DNA of 64,000 bases from Marinobacter sediminum (GCF_016820575.1 NZ_JAEMQH010000002.1:248001-312000); one strand, 5' to 3'. Positions 1 to 9,366 are shown, counted from the stretch's first letter. The notes: generated from the letters alone by a model not told the origin. Numbers and translations are program-made.

Positions 1-113
1 ACAAGATTCTGGGCGATCCTTTAAGCAAGCTCACCAGCGCGTCCTACGGGGTGACCGGCACCTGGGACGACCCGAAGGTGGATCTCCGGCGAGTATTCGA
101 TAATGGCGAATGA
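1..113 (+). CDS. yhdP: YhdP family protein, C-terminal end (partial)
   Basis: Only the last 36 codons are present, read in frame from base 3 to a TGA at 111-113. They end in YGVTGTWDDPKV followed by a short polar tail, which is the typical end of YhdP/AsmA-like proteins. These are large inner-membrane-anchored proteins that bridge the periplasm and move phospholipid to the outer membrane. The nitrilase-family gene starts 12 bases downstream, an order shared with Pseudomonas. The identification rests on a short tail and on gene order, so it is good but not certain. Confidence 0.75.
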   Translation, partial: KILGDPLSKLTSASYGVTGTWDDPKVDLRRVFDNGE

Positions 114-125
114 CAGGAGCTGATT

Positions 126-965
126 ATGACCGCAATCGTATCCGGCCGTGTGGCTGCCATCCAGATGGTGAGCACCCACGACATTGACGCCAATTTGCAG
201 GAAGCTCGCAGATTGCTGAAGGAGGCTGCCGATCAGGGGGTTTCGGTGGCGGTGCTGCCGGAAAACTTTGCCGTTCTGGCGACTCATCAGATGCTCGAGT
301 GCGGCCGCACCGAAGCGGGTGATCAGCCTGTGATCCGGGCGTTCCTGGCGGAGCAGGCGAGAACCCTGGGGTTGTGGATTGTGGGCGGCTCCTTGCCCCT
401 GGCGGAAAGGCCGGATGGTACAGCCATCAGTGACCGGGTACGTGCCTGTTGTCTGGTCTTCGACGCACAAGGGCAGGAAGTCGCCCGGTACGACAAGATC
501 CACCTGTTCGATGCGATGGTGGAAGACGCCCATGGTCAATACCGGGAATCGGATACCTTTGAGCCGGGCGAGCAGCTGGTAACGGTTGACACCCCAGCCG
601 GCAAGCTGGGACTGGCAATCTGCTACGATCTGCGGTTCCCGGAGCTGTTTCGGGCCCTGCGTGCCGAGGGCGTGGACTGGCTTTGCTTGCCGAGCGCATT
701 CACCTGGCAGACCGGTGATGCGCACTGGCATGCGCTGATCCGCGCCCGTGCTATTGAAAATCAGGTGGCGGTTGTAGCGCCGGGCCAGGGCGGACAAAAC
801 AGCGAGCGGCGCAGAACCTACGGCCATTCCCTGATCTGCGATCCATGGGGCAAGGTGGTGTCTGAGTTGGCCGAGGGGCCGGGCGTCGTGGTGGCAGACC
901 TGGATGGCGATCAGCTGGCGGAGCTGCGAAAGCGGATGCCAGTGTGGGAGCACCGCCGGCTATAG
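126..965 (+). CDS. Carbon-nitrogen hydrolase (nitrilase superfamily, Nit1/NitB-like)
   Basis: A 279-residue single-domain amidase of the nitrilase superfamily. The catalytic triad is visible: Glu46 in LPENF, Lys124 in YDKIHLFD and Cys166 in AICYDLRFPE. Members next to yhdP are often deaminated-glutathione amidases, which repair a by-product of transaminases, but the substrate cannot be read from sequence alone. An AGGAG six bases before the ATG supports the start. It probably shares a transcript with yhdP. It ends 16 bases from the convergent darP stop; in many relatives tldD lies in this gap. Confidence 0.9.
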   Translation: MTAIVSGRVAAIQMVSTHDIDANLQEARRLLKEAADQGVSVAVLPENFAVLATHQMLECGRTEAGDQPVIRAFLAEQARTLGLWIVGGSLPLAERPDGTAISDRVRACCLVFDAQGQEVARYDKIHLFDAMVEDAHGQYRESDTFEPGEQLVTVDTPAGKLGLAICYDLRFPELFRALRAEGVDWLCLPSAFTWQTGDAHWHALIRARAIENQVAVVAPGQGGQNSERRRTYGHSLICDPWGKVVSELAEGPGVVVADLDGDQLAELRKRMPVWEHRRL

Positions 966-981
966 GGCCGGCGGCAGCAAC

Positions 982-1512
982 TCAGCTGGTTGCTTCGGCG
1001 TCGTCCACACATTCCCGGAGGTAGCGGAACAGTTTTCGTGCCTGCCCGGTATTTTTCTGCTTTTCGACGTCCTTGCGGGCATTTCGCGCCAGGTTGCGCA
1101 AATGCTGCATGTCGGCGCTCGGGCAGTAGTTAAAGAATTCACCCACCACGGAGTCGCCTTCGGTGATCATCCGATCACGCCAGCGCTCGGCCAGGTGGTG
1201 CCGCCGGGTGTGCTCTTCACTGCCCGCATCAAACGCATCAATGGCCCGCTTCAGGGCATCGGGATCGTCTTCCTGGCGAATGATCTTGCCAACGTACTGC
1301 AAGTGACGGCGCTTGGCTTCGTTCTGACGAATGCGACGAGATTCTTCAATCGCGGACCGAAGGGTCTCGCTGATCGGTAGGGTGTCGAGCTGGTCATTGC
1401 TCAGATCGAGCATGCGCTTGCCCAGATCCTGCAGAGCATGCATCTCCCGTTTGAGCTGAGATTTGCTCTTGCCAAATTCGTCTTCGTCGTCGTACTGGTC
1501 GTGCTGAGTCAT
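982..1512 (-). CDS. darP: Ribosome-associated protein DarP (YjgA, DUF615)
   Basis: A 176-residue, highly charged, helical protein of the YjgA/DUF615 family, with the acidic N-terminus DQYDDEDEFGKSKSQ and many Arg and Lys residues after it. In E. coli the protein binds the large ribosomal subunit late in assembly and promotes its maturation. The gene lies 32 bases after mgtE on the same strand, so the two may share a transcript. In relatives it usually lies beside pmbA and tldD; neither is here. Confidence 0.9.
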   Translation of the reverse strand: MTQHDQYDDEDEFGKSKSQLKREMHALQDLGKRMLDLSNDQLDTLPISETLRSAIEESRRIRQNEAKRRHLQYVGKIIRQEDDPDALKRAIDAFDAGSEEHTRRHHLAERWRDRMITEGDSVVGEFFNYCPSADMQHLRNLARNARKDVEKQKNTGQARKLFRYLRECVDDAEATS

Positions 1513-1544
1513 GGTAAATCCATTGATGTTCGGTAGTGCGTCGG

Positions 1545-2906
1545 TTACGCGTAAAATATCGTGGCCAGGCCAAGAAAGGACATAAAGCCAACCACATCGG
1601 TAACCGTTGTCAGAATAACGCTGCCTGCTAACGCCGGGTCAATGTTGCGCGATTTCAGGAACAGCGGTAGCACCGTTCCCACCAGCGCCGCAGCCACCAG
1701 GTTGATGATCAATGCCGCTGCGATGATGGCGCCAATGAGTACGTCCTGGAACCAGGCAGCGGCTGCCGTCGCAACGACCAGTGCCCAGAATACACCATTG
1801 AGGGCGCCAGACATGAATTCCCGGTTCAGCAGCCAGCCCACATTGGCGCCGCTTATCTGGCCCACGGCCATGCCTCGAATCACCAGAGTCAGGGTCTGGC
1901 TACCTGCGATGCCGCCCATGCTCGCCACAATAGGCATCAGAACGGCCAGTGCCACCACCTTGGTGATGGTTTCTTCAAACAGGCCAATCACCCCGGAGGC
2001 AATGAAAGCGGTGATCAGGTTAATACCAAGCCATACTGCCCGACGACGCGTGGTTTTCCAGACCGGTGCAAAGGTGTCCTCGTCTTCATCGAGACCCGCC
2101 ATACTCATCAGCGAGTGATCGGCGTCTTCACGAATAACATCGACCACGTCATCGATGGTGATCCGGCCCAGCAGTCTGCCGTCTTCGTTCACCACGGGTG
2201 CCGAGATTAGATCGTAGCGCTCGAACAGAGTGGCTACCTTGGTGTCGGACAGGGTGACCGGGATAGGTTCGATGTCGGTGTCCATCACTTCCCGCACCGT
2301 GGATGCCGGGTTGGATACCAGCATCTTGGTGATCGGCAACATGCCGATAAACTCGTCTCGTCGGCTGACCACAATCAGGCTATCGGTCATGGGGGGCAGC
2401 GTGCGGTGCCGGCGCAGGTAGCGCAGCACGACGTCGATACTGATGTCCGGACGCACCGTGATGGTGTCGGTGTTCATCAGGCCGCCGGCCGTGTCTTCCG
2501 GGTAGGAAAGCACTTCCTCGACGCGCTGGCGGTCCTGCTCGTCCATGGTGTCCAGGACTTCCTGGATCACTGTATCCGGCAGCTGCTGGAGCAAGTCAGC
2601 GAGATCGTCTGACTCGAAATCCTCGATAATATCCGCCAGTTCCTGGGCGTTCAGCTGGCTCAGGAAGTAGCCACGAATATCGTCGCTGAGATATTGGAGA
2701 ACTTCCCCTTCCAGCTGCTTATCAACCAGATTCCAGAGCAGGGCGCGCTGACGGGGAGGGGAGGATTCCAGCAGGTGGGCGATATCACTGGGGCTAAGGC
2801 CGCCGTTCAGGATGCGGGCAACCTGTTTAAGGGCACCACTGTCCAGAGCCTCGCTCAGGGAGCGGAGCCTTTGGCGGGCCTGGCTTTTTTCCAGAATATC
2901 GGTCAT
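1545..2906 (-). CDS. mgtE: Magnesium transporter MgtE
   Basis: A 453-residue inner-membrane Mg2+ channel with the full family layout. An N-terminal superhelical MgtE_N domain (about 35-135) rich in Asp and Glu is followed by a pair of CBS domains (about 140-255) that sense cytosolic Mg2+. A C-terminal transmembrane domain of about five helices (about 285-453) includes the segment MPIVASMGGIAGSQTLTLV. Length is normal for the family. It lies between ptsO and darP on the same strand, as in Pseudomonas. Confidence 0.95.
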   Translation of the reverse strand: MTDILEKSQARQRLRSLSEALDSGALKQVARILNGGLSPSDIAHLLESSPPRQRALLWNLVDKQLEGEVLQYLSDDIRGYFLSQLNAQELADIIEDFESDDLADLLQQLPDTVIQEVLDTMDEQDRQRVEEVLSYPEDTAGGLMNTDTITVRPDISIDVVLRYLRRHRTLPPMTDSLIVVSRRDEFIGMLPITKMLVSNPASTVREVMDTDIEPIPVTLSDTKVATLFERYDLISAPVVNEDGRLLGRITIDDVVDVIREDADHSLMSMAGLDEDEDTFAPVWKTTRRRAVWLGINLITAFIASGVIGLFEETITKVVALAVLMPIVASMGGIAGSQTLTLVIRGMAVGQISGANVGWLLNREFMSGALNGVFWALVVATAAAAWFQDVLIGAIIAAALIINLVAAALVGTVLPLFLKSRNIDPALAGSVILTTVTDVVGFMSFLGLATIFYA

Positions 2907-3033
2907 GGATCACCCACAGTCAGAAAACGCCTGCATTATAGCGGAGTTAGGGCGCATAGGTCAGAAAGAGTTGTAGGTGAATCCCGCAGAGAACAACCCA
3001 GAAGGGTAGAGGGAAGGGTACGGCAACGGAGGG

Positions 3034-3303
3034 CTATTCGCCCTCGCCAAAATAGTCGTTGATCAACGCCGTCAGAGCTTCGATGGCGGCCTCTTCATCA
3101 GGCCCATCGGCAACCAGTTCCACGTCTGTGCCCTGACTGGCCGCCAGCATCATTACCTGCATGATGTTCTTGGCGTCCACATCCCGGCCTTTGCCGTTGA
3201 TTCGTACGCTGCTGTCGAATTCTGAGGCGGTGGCAACCAGCTTGGCGGTTGCCCGGGCATGCAGTCCCAGTTTGTTAATGATGGTGATGGGGCGACGAAT
3301 CAT
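3034..3303 (-). CDS. ptsO: HPr-like phosphocarrier NPr of the nitrogen PTS
   Basis: An 89-residue HPr-family protein. The phosphorylated histidine is His15 in NKLGLHARA. NPr passes phosphate from EI-Ntr (PtsP) to EIIA-Ntr (PtsN), whose gene is two positions upstream. The chain is regulatory rather than a sugar importer. The reading frame is open for 21 codons upstream of the chosen ATG, but MIRRPITI is the family N-terminus and those codons would overlap rapZ. The start is 7 bases after the rapZ stop, which fits translational coupling. Confidence 0.93.
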   Translation of the reverse strand: MIRRPITIINKLGLHARATAKLVATASEFDSSVRINGKGRDVDAKNIMQVMMLAASQGTDVELVADGPDEEAAIEALTALINDYFGEGE

Positions 3304-3310
3304 GATGGGC

Positions 3311-4195
3311 TCAGATCTCTCCGCGGGTTTGCAGATGCGGTAGTTCGGTGTGCCGGACCTGAACATTGGTGTAGTTGTTACGGAAATGCGCGCAAAGTTG
3401 TTCGCTGACGTATACCGAACGGTGCTGGCCGCCGGTGCATCCGATGGAAATGGTCATGTAGCTGCGATTGCTGTCGGCGAAAGACGGCAGCCAGGATTCC
3501 AGAAAGGCTATCAGGTCATCAATCATCTTGCGGCTGGCCGGTTCTTTCTCCAGAAAGTCGATGACCGGCTGGTCAGTGCCGACGAATTTGCGCAAGCTGG
3601 TGTCCCAGTAAGGGTTGGGTAAGCAGCGAACGTCGAAGACGTAGTCGGAATCCAGTGGCACGCCATGCTTGAACCCGAACGACTGAAACAGCAACGCTAA
3701 TTCCTGGTCTTTCCGGCCAACCACCCGCTGCTTCACCATGTCCCGCAACTCGTACATGGACATGCCGGTGGTGTTCACGTACAGGTCAGACAGCTTGGAC
3801 AGCGGCTCCAGCAGTTTTTTTTCATTGGTGATGGCCTCACGAAGCGAGGTTTTGTCGTCGCTCAGGGGGTGCTTGCGCCGGGTGGCGTGGAAACGCTGGA
3901 GCAGTGACTGTTCGTCGGCATCGAGAAAAATGACCTCGACGGTGACTCCGGTGTTCTGAAGCTGGCGGTAAATGTCTTCAAAGTTGGCCAGCTCGGCAGA
4001 GAGGTTGCGGGCGTCGATGCTGACGGCCATCTTGCTGAGGCGCCCCGGCGAGGTCTTGTTGGTCGCCTCACGGGTGAGCGGGAACAGCAGGCCAATGGGC
4101 AGATTATCGATGCAGTAGTAACCGAGGTCCTCAAGGACGTGGAGCGCCGTACTCTTACCGGAGCCGGACCTGCCACTTACGATAATCAATTTCAT
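3311..4195 (-). CDS. rapZ: RNase adapter protein RapZ
   Basis: A 294-residue P-loop protein of normal length. The Walker A motif GRSGSGKS is at residues 8-15 and the conserved C-terminal RNA-binding part contains GCTGGQHRSVYV. In E. coli RapZ guides RNase E to the small RNA GlmZ and so sets GlmS levels, which links it to amino-sugar supply for the cell wall. It lies between ptsN and ptsO, the standard arrangement of the rpoN cluster. Whether a GlmZ-like RNA exists in this organism cannot be told from this window. Confidence 0.95.
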   Translation of the reverse strand: MKLIIVSGRSGSGKSTALHVLEDLGYYCIDNLPIGLLFPLTREATNKTSPGRLSKMAVSIDARNLSAELANFEDIYRQLQNTGVTVEVIFLDADEQSLLQRFHATRRKHPLSDDKTSLREAITNEKKLLEPLSKLSDLYVNTTGMSMYELRDMVKQRVVGRKDQELALLFQSFGFKHGVPLDSDYVFDVRCLPNPYWDTSLRKFVGTDQPVIDFLEKEPASRKMIDDLIAFLESWLPSFADSNRSYMTISIGCTGGQHRSVYVSEQLCAHFRNNYTNVQVRHTELPHLQTRGEI

Positions 4196-4232
4196 ACGCT
4201 CACGCTCTCCAATGCCGTCTCCAGAATTTGGC

Positions 4233-4703
4233 TTACTTGGTCGCTGCCGTCATACGCTTGAACAGTGTGGCGGCATCCTCGCACTGGCGAAGCCGATCGC
4301 AGAAGGCACGTTCATTGAACTTTTCCGCCAACTGGCTCAGCAGTTCCAGATGTTCGCTGGTGGCCTCTTTGGGCACGACCAGGGCAAACACCAGATCGAC
4401 TGGTTGATTGTCGATGGCATCAAACTCAATGTTCTCTTCCAGCGTCAGCAAAACGCCCACCACATGATCGAGCCCTTCCAGCCGACAGTGGGGAATGGCA
4501 ATGCCTTGACCAATGCCGGTGCTGCCCAGACGCTCCCGCCCGATCAGATTATTGAAAATCTGAGTCTCGCTGAGAGTGCCGTTATGCTGGTGAATCTGTT
4601 CGGCAATGAATTCCAGCACCCGCTTTTTACTGGAAGCGGGAACCCGGCACAGAGTCAGCTCTGGCGCAAGAATATTCTCGATGGTTAGGGATGTGTCGCT
4701 CAT
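4233..4703 (-). CDS. ptsN: Nitrogen-regulatory PTS protein EIIA-Ntr
   Basis: A 156-residue PTS EIIA type 2 domain. The phosphorylated His72 is in GIAIPHCR. It receives phosphate from NPr and, by its phosphorylation state, controls targets such as potassium transport and sensor kinases in other gammaproteobacteria. It starts downstream of a terminator that follows hpf, so transcription of ptsN-rapZ-ptsO may depend on its own promoter or on readthrough. Confidence 0.95.
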   Translation of the reverse strand: MSDTSLTIENILAPELTLCRVPASSKKRVLEFIAEQIHQHNGTLSETQIFNNLIGRERLGSTGIGQGIAIPHCRLEGLDHVVGVLLTLEENIEFDAIDNQPVDLVFALVVPKEATSEHLELLSQLAEKFNERAFCDRLRQCEDAATLFKRMTAATK

Positions 4704-4722
4704 GAATCGACTGCAATTCCGT

Positions 4723-4758
4723 AAAAAAAAGGCTGCGGCAGGTTAACCTTGCCGCAGC
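4723..4758 (-). terminator. Rho-independent terminator after hpf
   Basis: Read on the minus strand, GCTGCGGCA pairs with TGCCGCAGC as a perfect 9-bp stem, with extra AGG/CC pairing and a TTAA loop. It is followed by eight T residues. The hairpin lies about 30 bases after the hpf stop and before the ptsN start. It would end the rpoN-hpf transcript and partly separate it from ptsN. Confidence 0.9.
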
Positions 4759-4789
4759 GCGATGAGATGACATGCACGATAGCGGGCGT

Positions 4790-5098
4790 CTAGCGACTGC
4801 CGTTGCCGTGCATCCGGTCTACATTCTTTTCCTTGTGCTTGAGGATTTGGCGGTCCAGTTTGTCAATCAGCCCGTCGATGGCCGCATACATGTCCTCGTT
4901 TTCTGCCTTTGCGTGTATATCACCACCAACCACGTGCAACGTCGCTTCCGCCATTTGACGAACTTTTTCCACTTGCAAAGTGACCTGGCAATTACTGATG
5001 TGGTCAAAGTGGCGTTCAAGTTTCTCAAATTTTTCCGAGACGTAATCCTTCAGTGCGGGAGTCAGTTCTACATGGTGGCCTGAAATGTTGAGTTGCAT
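4790..5098 (-). CDS. hpf: Ribosome hibernation promoting factor, short form
   Basis: A 102-residue protein of the HPF/YfiA (S30AE) family, starting MQLNISGHHVELTPAL. It lacks the C-terminal dimerisation domain of long HPFs, so it is a short form like that of E. coli. It binds the small ribosomal subunit in stationary phase and helps form inactive 100S dimers. It lies directly downstream of rpoN, as in most Pseudomonas relatives, and is followed by a strong terminator. Confidence 0.94.
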   Translation of the reverse strand: MQLNISGHHVELTPALKDYVSEKFEKLERHFDHISNCQVTLQVEKVRQMAEATLHVVGGDIHAKAENEDMYAAIDGLIDKLDRQILKHKEKNVDRMHGNGSR

Positions 5099-5121
5099 AG
5101 GCGTCTCCTATTGTCATCGTG

Positions 5122-5139
5122 CCGGCCCAAGCGGGCCGG
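5122..5139 (-). other. Short GC-rich hairpin in the hpf leader
   Basis: CCGGCCC and GGGCCGG form a perfect 7-bp stem with a four-base loop, about 24 bases before the hpf start codon. A weaker GAGCCC/GGGCTC pair lies nearer the rpoN stop. There is no T tract, so this is not a standard terminator. It could slow the ribosome or RNase on the rpoN-hpf transcript, but no function can be shown. Confidence 0.4.
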
Positions 5140-5208
5140 GCTGAGGGCTGGCGCGCACTGCGCCGCCAAAGTTTGGTCTGGGGGAGCCCCCGTGAGGGCA
5201 GGGCTCTC

Positions 5209-6741
5209 CTAAACCAGTCTTTTTCGCTCATTCGAAGGTGGAATATGCATGGCCTCCCGGTACTTGGCTACCGTCCGCCGCGCCACCTTGATTCCTTGAT
5301 CCCCTAGCATGGCCGCAATTTTGCTGTCGCTCAACGGCTTTTTCGGCGTTTCCGCCGCGATCAGTTTCTTGATCATTGCACGGATGGCGGTTGATGAACA
5401 TTCCCCGCCTTCATCCGTACTGACATGGCTCGAGAAAAAGTACTTCAACTCAAAGATGCCCCGAGGCGTATGCATGTATTTCTGGGTGGTTACCCGAGAA
5501 ATAGTCGACTCGTGCATTTCCACCGCCTGCGCAATATCCGACAGGATCAGGGGTTTCATGGCCTCTTCGCCGTGATCCAGAAAGCCCTGCTGATGTTCAA
5601 CTATTCGGGTCGCCACCTTGAGCAGAGTTTCGTTACGGCTTTGCAGGCTCTTGATAAACCATTTGGCTTCCTGCAGTTGATCACGCAGGTAGGTGTTATC
5701 GGCACTACTGTCTGCGCGCCTTATAAGAGAAGCATAGCCTGCATTGACGCGGATGCGTGGTGCGATTTCAGGATTTAACTCAACCCGCCACCGGCCATTG
5801 TGTTTGCGCACGATGACATCCGGAATCACGTAATCGGGCTCGGCGCGATCGATCACGTCTCCGGGCCGTGGGTTCAGGCCAGTAATGAGGGCCAGAACCT
5901 CCCGCAATTGATCTTCTTTAAGCCGGCTGCGCCGTAGTAGTTGCGCGTAGTCGCGGTTACCCAGCAGGTTGATGTAGTGGGTAATCACCAGGCGGGCCTG
6001 GGACAGCCAGGGTGTCTCCGGCGGTAACTGGTTCAGCTGGATCAGCAGGCATTCCTGCAGGTCGCGGGCAAATACGCCGGGGGGATCGAAATGCTGCAGG
6101 CGATGCAGCACCGCTTCAACCTCGTCCAGTTCAACCGGGTCTTCATCCGCATCCTCTTGCAGCCCAGCGTGGATATCCTCCGGGGTGCTGGTCAGGTACC
6201 CCCGTTCGTCCACGGCATCCATCAGGGCGTGGGCGATGGCCTGGTCCCGTTCGCTCAACGGAGTCAGGTTCAACTGCCACTCAAGGTGATCCTGCAGGGT
6301 TTCCGTGGGTGAGTTACGGGTCTCGAAATCGTGATCGTTCTCGTCGTCATTGCGCGCGGAGGTCGCCGGCGCTGACTGATAGATATCGTCCCAGGCGGTG
6401 TCGACCGGAAGATCGTCGGGGATGGTATCCGGAATCTCATTCTCCGATGACCAGTCGGGCCCGTTTTCGGACTCGTCCCAGTCCGGGGTGGTCTCTGCTG
6501 CCGATTCCGAGGCTGTTTCGCTGGCTGGCTCGTCGTGACTGTTGCTGTCGTCGGTCGACTGGGACTCCGCCTGCTCGTCGTCCTCGGAGGTTTCCAGCAT
6601 GGGATTGGATTCAAGCGCCTGCTGAATTTCCTGCTGAAGATCCAAGGTGGATAGCTGCAGTAGCCGGATCGCCTGTTGCAGCTGGGGTGTCATAGTCAGA
6701 CTCTGACCCAGCTTTAACTGTAAGGAGGCTTTCATAACCAT
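5209..6741 (-). CDS. rpoN: RNA polymerase sigma-54 factor
   Basis: A 510-residue sigma-54. The N-terminal glutamine- and leucine-rich activator-interacting region contains [21 protein letters not shown] long acidic linker (about residues 50-125) follows, then the core-binding region, the helix-turn-helix and the RpoN box [10 protein letters not shown] at residues 487-496, which reads the -24 element. An in-frame ATG two codons later (6735) gives [10 protein letters not shown] and is equally possible. The factor probably serves the two -24/-12 promoters found before the pilin genes in this window. Confidence 0.97.
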   Translation of the reverse strand: MVMKASLQLKLGQSLTMTPQLQQAIRLLQLSTLDLQQEIQQALESNPMLETSEDDEQAESQSTDDSNSHDEPASETASESAAETTPDWDESENGPDWSSENEIPDTIPDDLPVDTAWDDIYQSAPATSARNDDENDHDFETRNSPTETLQDHLEWQLNLTPLSERDQAIAHALMDAVDERGYLTSTPEDIHAGLQEDADEDPVELDEVEAVLHRLQHFDPPGVFARDLQECLLIQLNQLPPETPWLSQARLVITHYINLLGNRDYAQLLRRSRLKEDQLREVLALITGLNPRPGDVIDRAEPDYVIPDVIVRKHNGRWRVELNPEIAPRIRVNAGYASLIRRADSSADNTYLRDQLQEAKWFIKSLQSRNETLLKVATRIVEHQQGFLDHGEEAMKPLILSDIAQAVEMHESTISRVTTQKYMHTPRGIFELKYFFSSHVSTDEGGECSSTAIRAMIKKLIAAETPKKPLSDSKIAAMLGDQGIKVARRTVAKYREAMHIPPSNERKRLV

Positions 6742-6896
6742 GGTTCAGGATCCGTCACTCGTCAGCACTCTGCGTTGCGGTCTGTTCAATAAAAAGTCGT
6801 TATGTGGCCGTCACTTGCCGATATCTAGAAAAAGCCTAGCAAGTTCTTTGCCGAGTTTACTTGCTCAAAGTCACCAACACAATCGGATGCTTGGCG

Positions 6897-7622
6897 TCAC
6901 AGTCTGAATTCATTGCCCAGGTAAACCTCTTTCACCTGCTGGTTGGCCAGGATGGTTTCAGAATTTCCGGACGCAATGATGTGACCACCGGAGACAATGT
7001 AGGCAGTCTCACAGATGTCCAGGGTTTCCCGCACGTTGTGGTCGGTAATCAGCACGCCGATGCCCTTGTCCCGGAGGTGGCGGATGATGTGCTTGATATC
7101 ACTTACCGAGATCGGGTCAACCCCTGCAAAGGGTTCGTCCAGCAGGATAAACGCAGGCTCCATGGCCAAGGCGCGGGCGATCTCGACACGGCGGCGTTCA
7201 CCGCCGGACAGAGCCATACCCACGCTGTCGCGAATGTGGGTAATGTGAAACTCCTCAAGAAGCTCTTCCAGCTTGTTTACCCGTTCGCCGCGGCTCAAGC
7301 TCTTGCGGGTCTCGAGGATGGCCATAATGTTGTCACGAACGGTCAGTTTGCGGAACACTGACGCTTCCTGGGGCAGGTAACCGATGCCCTTGCGGGCGCG
7401 GCCGTGCATCGGCAGCGGTGTGATGTCCTGACTGTCGATGGTAATGCGGCCCCGATCAGCAGGCACCAGCCCGACAATCATGTAGAAGCAGGTGGTCTTA
7501 CCGGCACCGTTCGGACCCAGAAGGCCAACGATTTCGCCGCTGCGGATCTCCAGCGAAACGTCAATCACCACCTTCTTGTGTTTGTAGCTTTTTGCCAGGT
7601 TACTGGCTCTGAGAACTGCCAT
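6897..7622 (-). CDS. lptB: LPS export ABC transporter ATP-binding protein LptB
   Basis: A 241-residue ABC ATPase. The Walker A motif GPNGAGKT is at residues 36-43, followed by the signature [15 protein letters not shown] and the Walker [14 protein letters not shown]. LptB powers extraction of LPS from the inner membrane with LptF and LptG. Its start overlaps the lptA end by 23 bases, so the lptC-lptA-lptB genes are coupled. The 155-base gap before rpoN shows no clear terminator, so readthrough into rpoN is possible. Confidence 0.97.
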   Translation of the reverse strand: MAVLRASNLAKSYKHKKVVIDVSLEIRSGEIVGLLGPNGAGKTTCFYMIVGLVPADRGRITIDSQDITPLPMHGRARKGIGYLPQEASVFRKLTVRDNIMAILETRKSLSRGERVNKLEELLEEFHITHIRDSVGMALSGGERRRVEIARALAMEPAFILLDEPFAGVDPISVSDIKHIIRHLRDKGIGVLITDHNVRETLDICETAYIVSGGHIIASGNSETILANQQVKEVYLGNEFRL

Positions 7623-8154
7623 CGGATCCCTGTTTGCTCTTGGTACTGCGTGGCTGGATGACCATTTCGACGCGGCCGCTACCGGTGCTGGTGTCGCCGC
7701 CTTGCGCGGTTACGACTCGGCGAACGGTATCATAATGAATGATGTCGCCGCGGAACAGGTTGCCATTCTGCTCAATGATGGCCTCCCTTTCAAAGGTCAG
7801 TTGGTCATCGCTGGCGGACCAGGTGATGTTCAGGGCGCGGGCATCGGTCTCACCCTCGCCGTCCCGGGTTGGCTGCTGATAGCGAGCCGGCTGGCCGGAG
7901 GCCTCAACGCGACTCAGGCCGTTAGCATCCCGATACAGCACCACGCGCTCTGCGTTGAGCCGGGTCTTGCCTTGCACCAGTTGGACGTCTCCGGTGTAGG
8001 TGGCGATGCCCTTGGTGTCGTCCAGTCGGGCGTTGTCAGCGCTCACGGTGATCGGGGCGTCAGAGTCCAGGTTGAAAGCCGTGGCAGGCCCGCTGATCGT
8101 CAGCGCCAGCGTGACAGCCAGCAGCGTTAGAGCTCGGTTATTGACCAGTTTCAT
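7600..8154 (-). CDS. lptA: LPS transport periplasmic protein LptA
   Basis: A 184-residue protein with a signal peptide (hydrophobic stretch [14 protein letters not shown], cleavage after ATA near residue 26). An OstA/LptA beta-jellyroll domain contains [15 protein letters not shown]. LptA molecules join into the periplasmic bridge that carries LPS from LptC to LptD. The ends overlap lptC by 17 bases and lptB by 23 bases. The tail is rich in Ser, Lys and Gln and is probably flexible. Confidence 0.95.
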   Translation of the reverse strand: MKLVNNRALTLLAVTLALTISGPATAFNLDSDAPITVSADNARLDDTKGIATYTGDVQLVQGKTRLNAERVVLYRDANGLSRVEASGQPARYQQPTRDGEGETDARALNITWSASDDQLTFEREAIIEQNGNLFRGDIIHYDTVRRVVTAQGGDTSTGSGRVEMVIQPRSTKSKQGSDGSSQSQ

Positions 8155-8800
8155 AGCGTCCTTCTACCTGAGATTTGAGTTCGAGGGTTCGGTCGTCGAT
8201 CCAGGCTTTCATGCCTGTTGCCCGGGTGACGCCAATTTGATCGGTGATGGTAACCGGTGCATCGGTGTACACGGTGCCCTGGTCGTTATCCAGGGTCAGG
8301 CTGGTGGTTGTCATCGTGGCCTTGCGTTCACCAAAGGTCCGGATGACCCGCACGTGGTCAGTCAGATAGAGCACCCCCTCGTTCTGCAGCAGGCTGCCAT
8401 TCTCCGACTCGACGATCCAGGGCTCTGTTTCTGGTTGACCAAAAAGTTTGGCCCGGGGGGCTTTCATGGTGGCGACATTGCCTTCTTCGAACTGCTCGAT
8501 TCGAGGGCTAGTGAACTGAATCTTCAGGTCGCCGTTTTCGTCAAAGGCGGTGTACTGGCCATTGATCACAAAGCCGTCGGGTTCGGCCTTGCCTCGGAGC
8601 TGCGCCGCATCGTCCTGAACCCGGGTGGGTTCGTCGCTGCGCCACAACAGGAACAGTGTCGCGGCAATCGTGCCGCCAAGGGCCAGGGTGCGCAACCATG
8701 GGCGGTCTGACAGCGTGAACAGCGCGATCAGGTCGTCTTTGCTCTCGCCGTTGCCGGTTCCATTTCCGTTTTTGCGCGGGTCCTGAGAGCTGCTGCTCAT
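8138..8800 (-). CDS. lptC: LPS export protein LptC
   Basis: A 220-residue bitopic protein. A short cytoplasmic N-terminus is followed by one membrane helix (about residues 36-53, LRTLALGGTIAATLFLLW) and a periplasmic LptC jellyroll. It takes LPS from the LptB2FG complex and hands it to LptA. It overlaps kdsC by 4 bases (ATGA-type junction). The N-terminus, about 30 residues of Ser, Gly and Asn before the helix, is longer than in E. coli. Confidence 0.93.
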   Translation of the reverse strand: MSSSSQDPRKNGNGTGNGESKDDLIALFTLSDRPWLRTLALGGTIAATLFLLWRSDEPTRVQDDAAQLRGKAEPDGFVINGQYTAFDENGDLKIQFTSPRIEQFEEGNVATMKAPRAKLFGQPETEPWIVESENGSLLQNEGVLYLTDHVRVIRTFGERKATMTTTSLTLDNDQGTVYTDAPVTITDQIGVTRATGMKAWIDDRTLELKSQVEGRYETGQ

Positions 8801-9366
8801 GCGTCTGGCTCCAGGTAGTTTGCCAAGGCAGCGCCGAGCTTACCCTGAGCGGTCAGCAACAGATCACTAACTTCACGCACGGCGCCGCTGCCACCGGCGG
8901 CCTGGGTGCAATAGTCGGCGTGTTCGCGTACCAGCCAATAGCCGTTGGGCACGGTCAAGCCAAGCCCGGCAAAACGGATGGCCGGCAGGTCCGGCAGGTC
9001 GTCGCCCATGTAGGCGATTGCCTCGGCTGGCAGGTCCATGGTGCTGAGCAGTTCCTGCAGCGCGACGCGTTTATCCTCGCGGCCCTGCATCAGGTGGGGA
9101 ATGCCCAGATCCCGCATCCGTTTTTCGGTGAGGGGCGACTTGCGGCCGGTAATCACGGCGACATCGATGCCCGCCGCCATCAGCTGTTTCATGCCCAGGC
9201 CGTCGAGGATGTTGAAGGCTTTGAGCTCGTCGCCATTGGCGCTGAAATAGAGCCTGCCATCACTCATGATGCCGTCGACGTCAAACGCAATCAGGCGGAT
9301 CCCGGCGGCTTTAGCCAGAAGTTCCTGCGGCCAGTTCGCGGCTAGCGGGCTGATCGGGTCTGACAT
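8797..9366 (-). CDS. kdsC: 3-deoxy-D-manno-octulosonate 8-phosphate phosphatase KdsC
   Basis: A 189-residue HAD phosphatase of the small tetrameric KdsC type. The nucleophile motif is Asp29-x-Asp31-Gly in AFDVDGIMSDG, and a later YMGDDLPD motif binds the metal. It removes phosphate from Kdo-8-P to give Kdo for the LPS inner core. The gene lies between kdsD and lptC, its usual place in the lpt operon. Confidence 0.95.
   Translation of the reverse strand: MSDPISPLAANWPQELLAKAAGIRLIAFDVDGIMSDGRLYFSANGDELKAFNILDGLGMKQLMAAGIDVAVITGRKSPLTEKRMRDLGIPHLMQGREDKRVALQELLSTMDLPAEAIAYMGDDLPDLPAIRFAGLGLTVPNGYWLVREHADYCTQAAGGSGAVREVSDLLLTAQGKLGAALANYLEPDA

Noticed and set aside
21..953. Long minus-strand open frame opposite the nitrilase gene
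   Set aside because: It is an antisense shadow of a well-supported gene and has no recognisable domain or ribosome site.
953..974. CCGCCGGC and GCCGGCGG hairpin at the nitrilase-darP junction as a bidirectional terminator
   Set aside because: The 8-bp stem is real, but no T tract follows on either strand and it overlaps the nitrilase stop, so I did not call a terminator.
5180..5208. GAGCCC/GGGCTC pair after the rpoN stop as a terminator
   Set aside because: The stem is only 6 bp with a large loop and no T tract; rpoN and hpf are usually co-transcribed.
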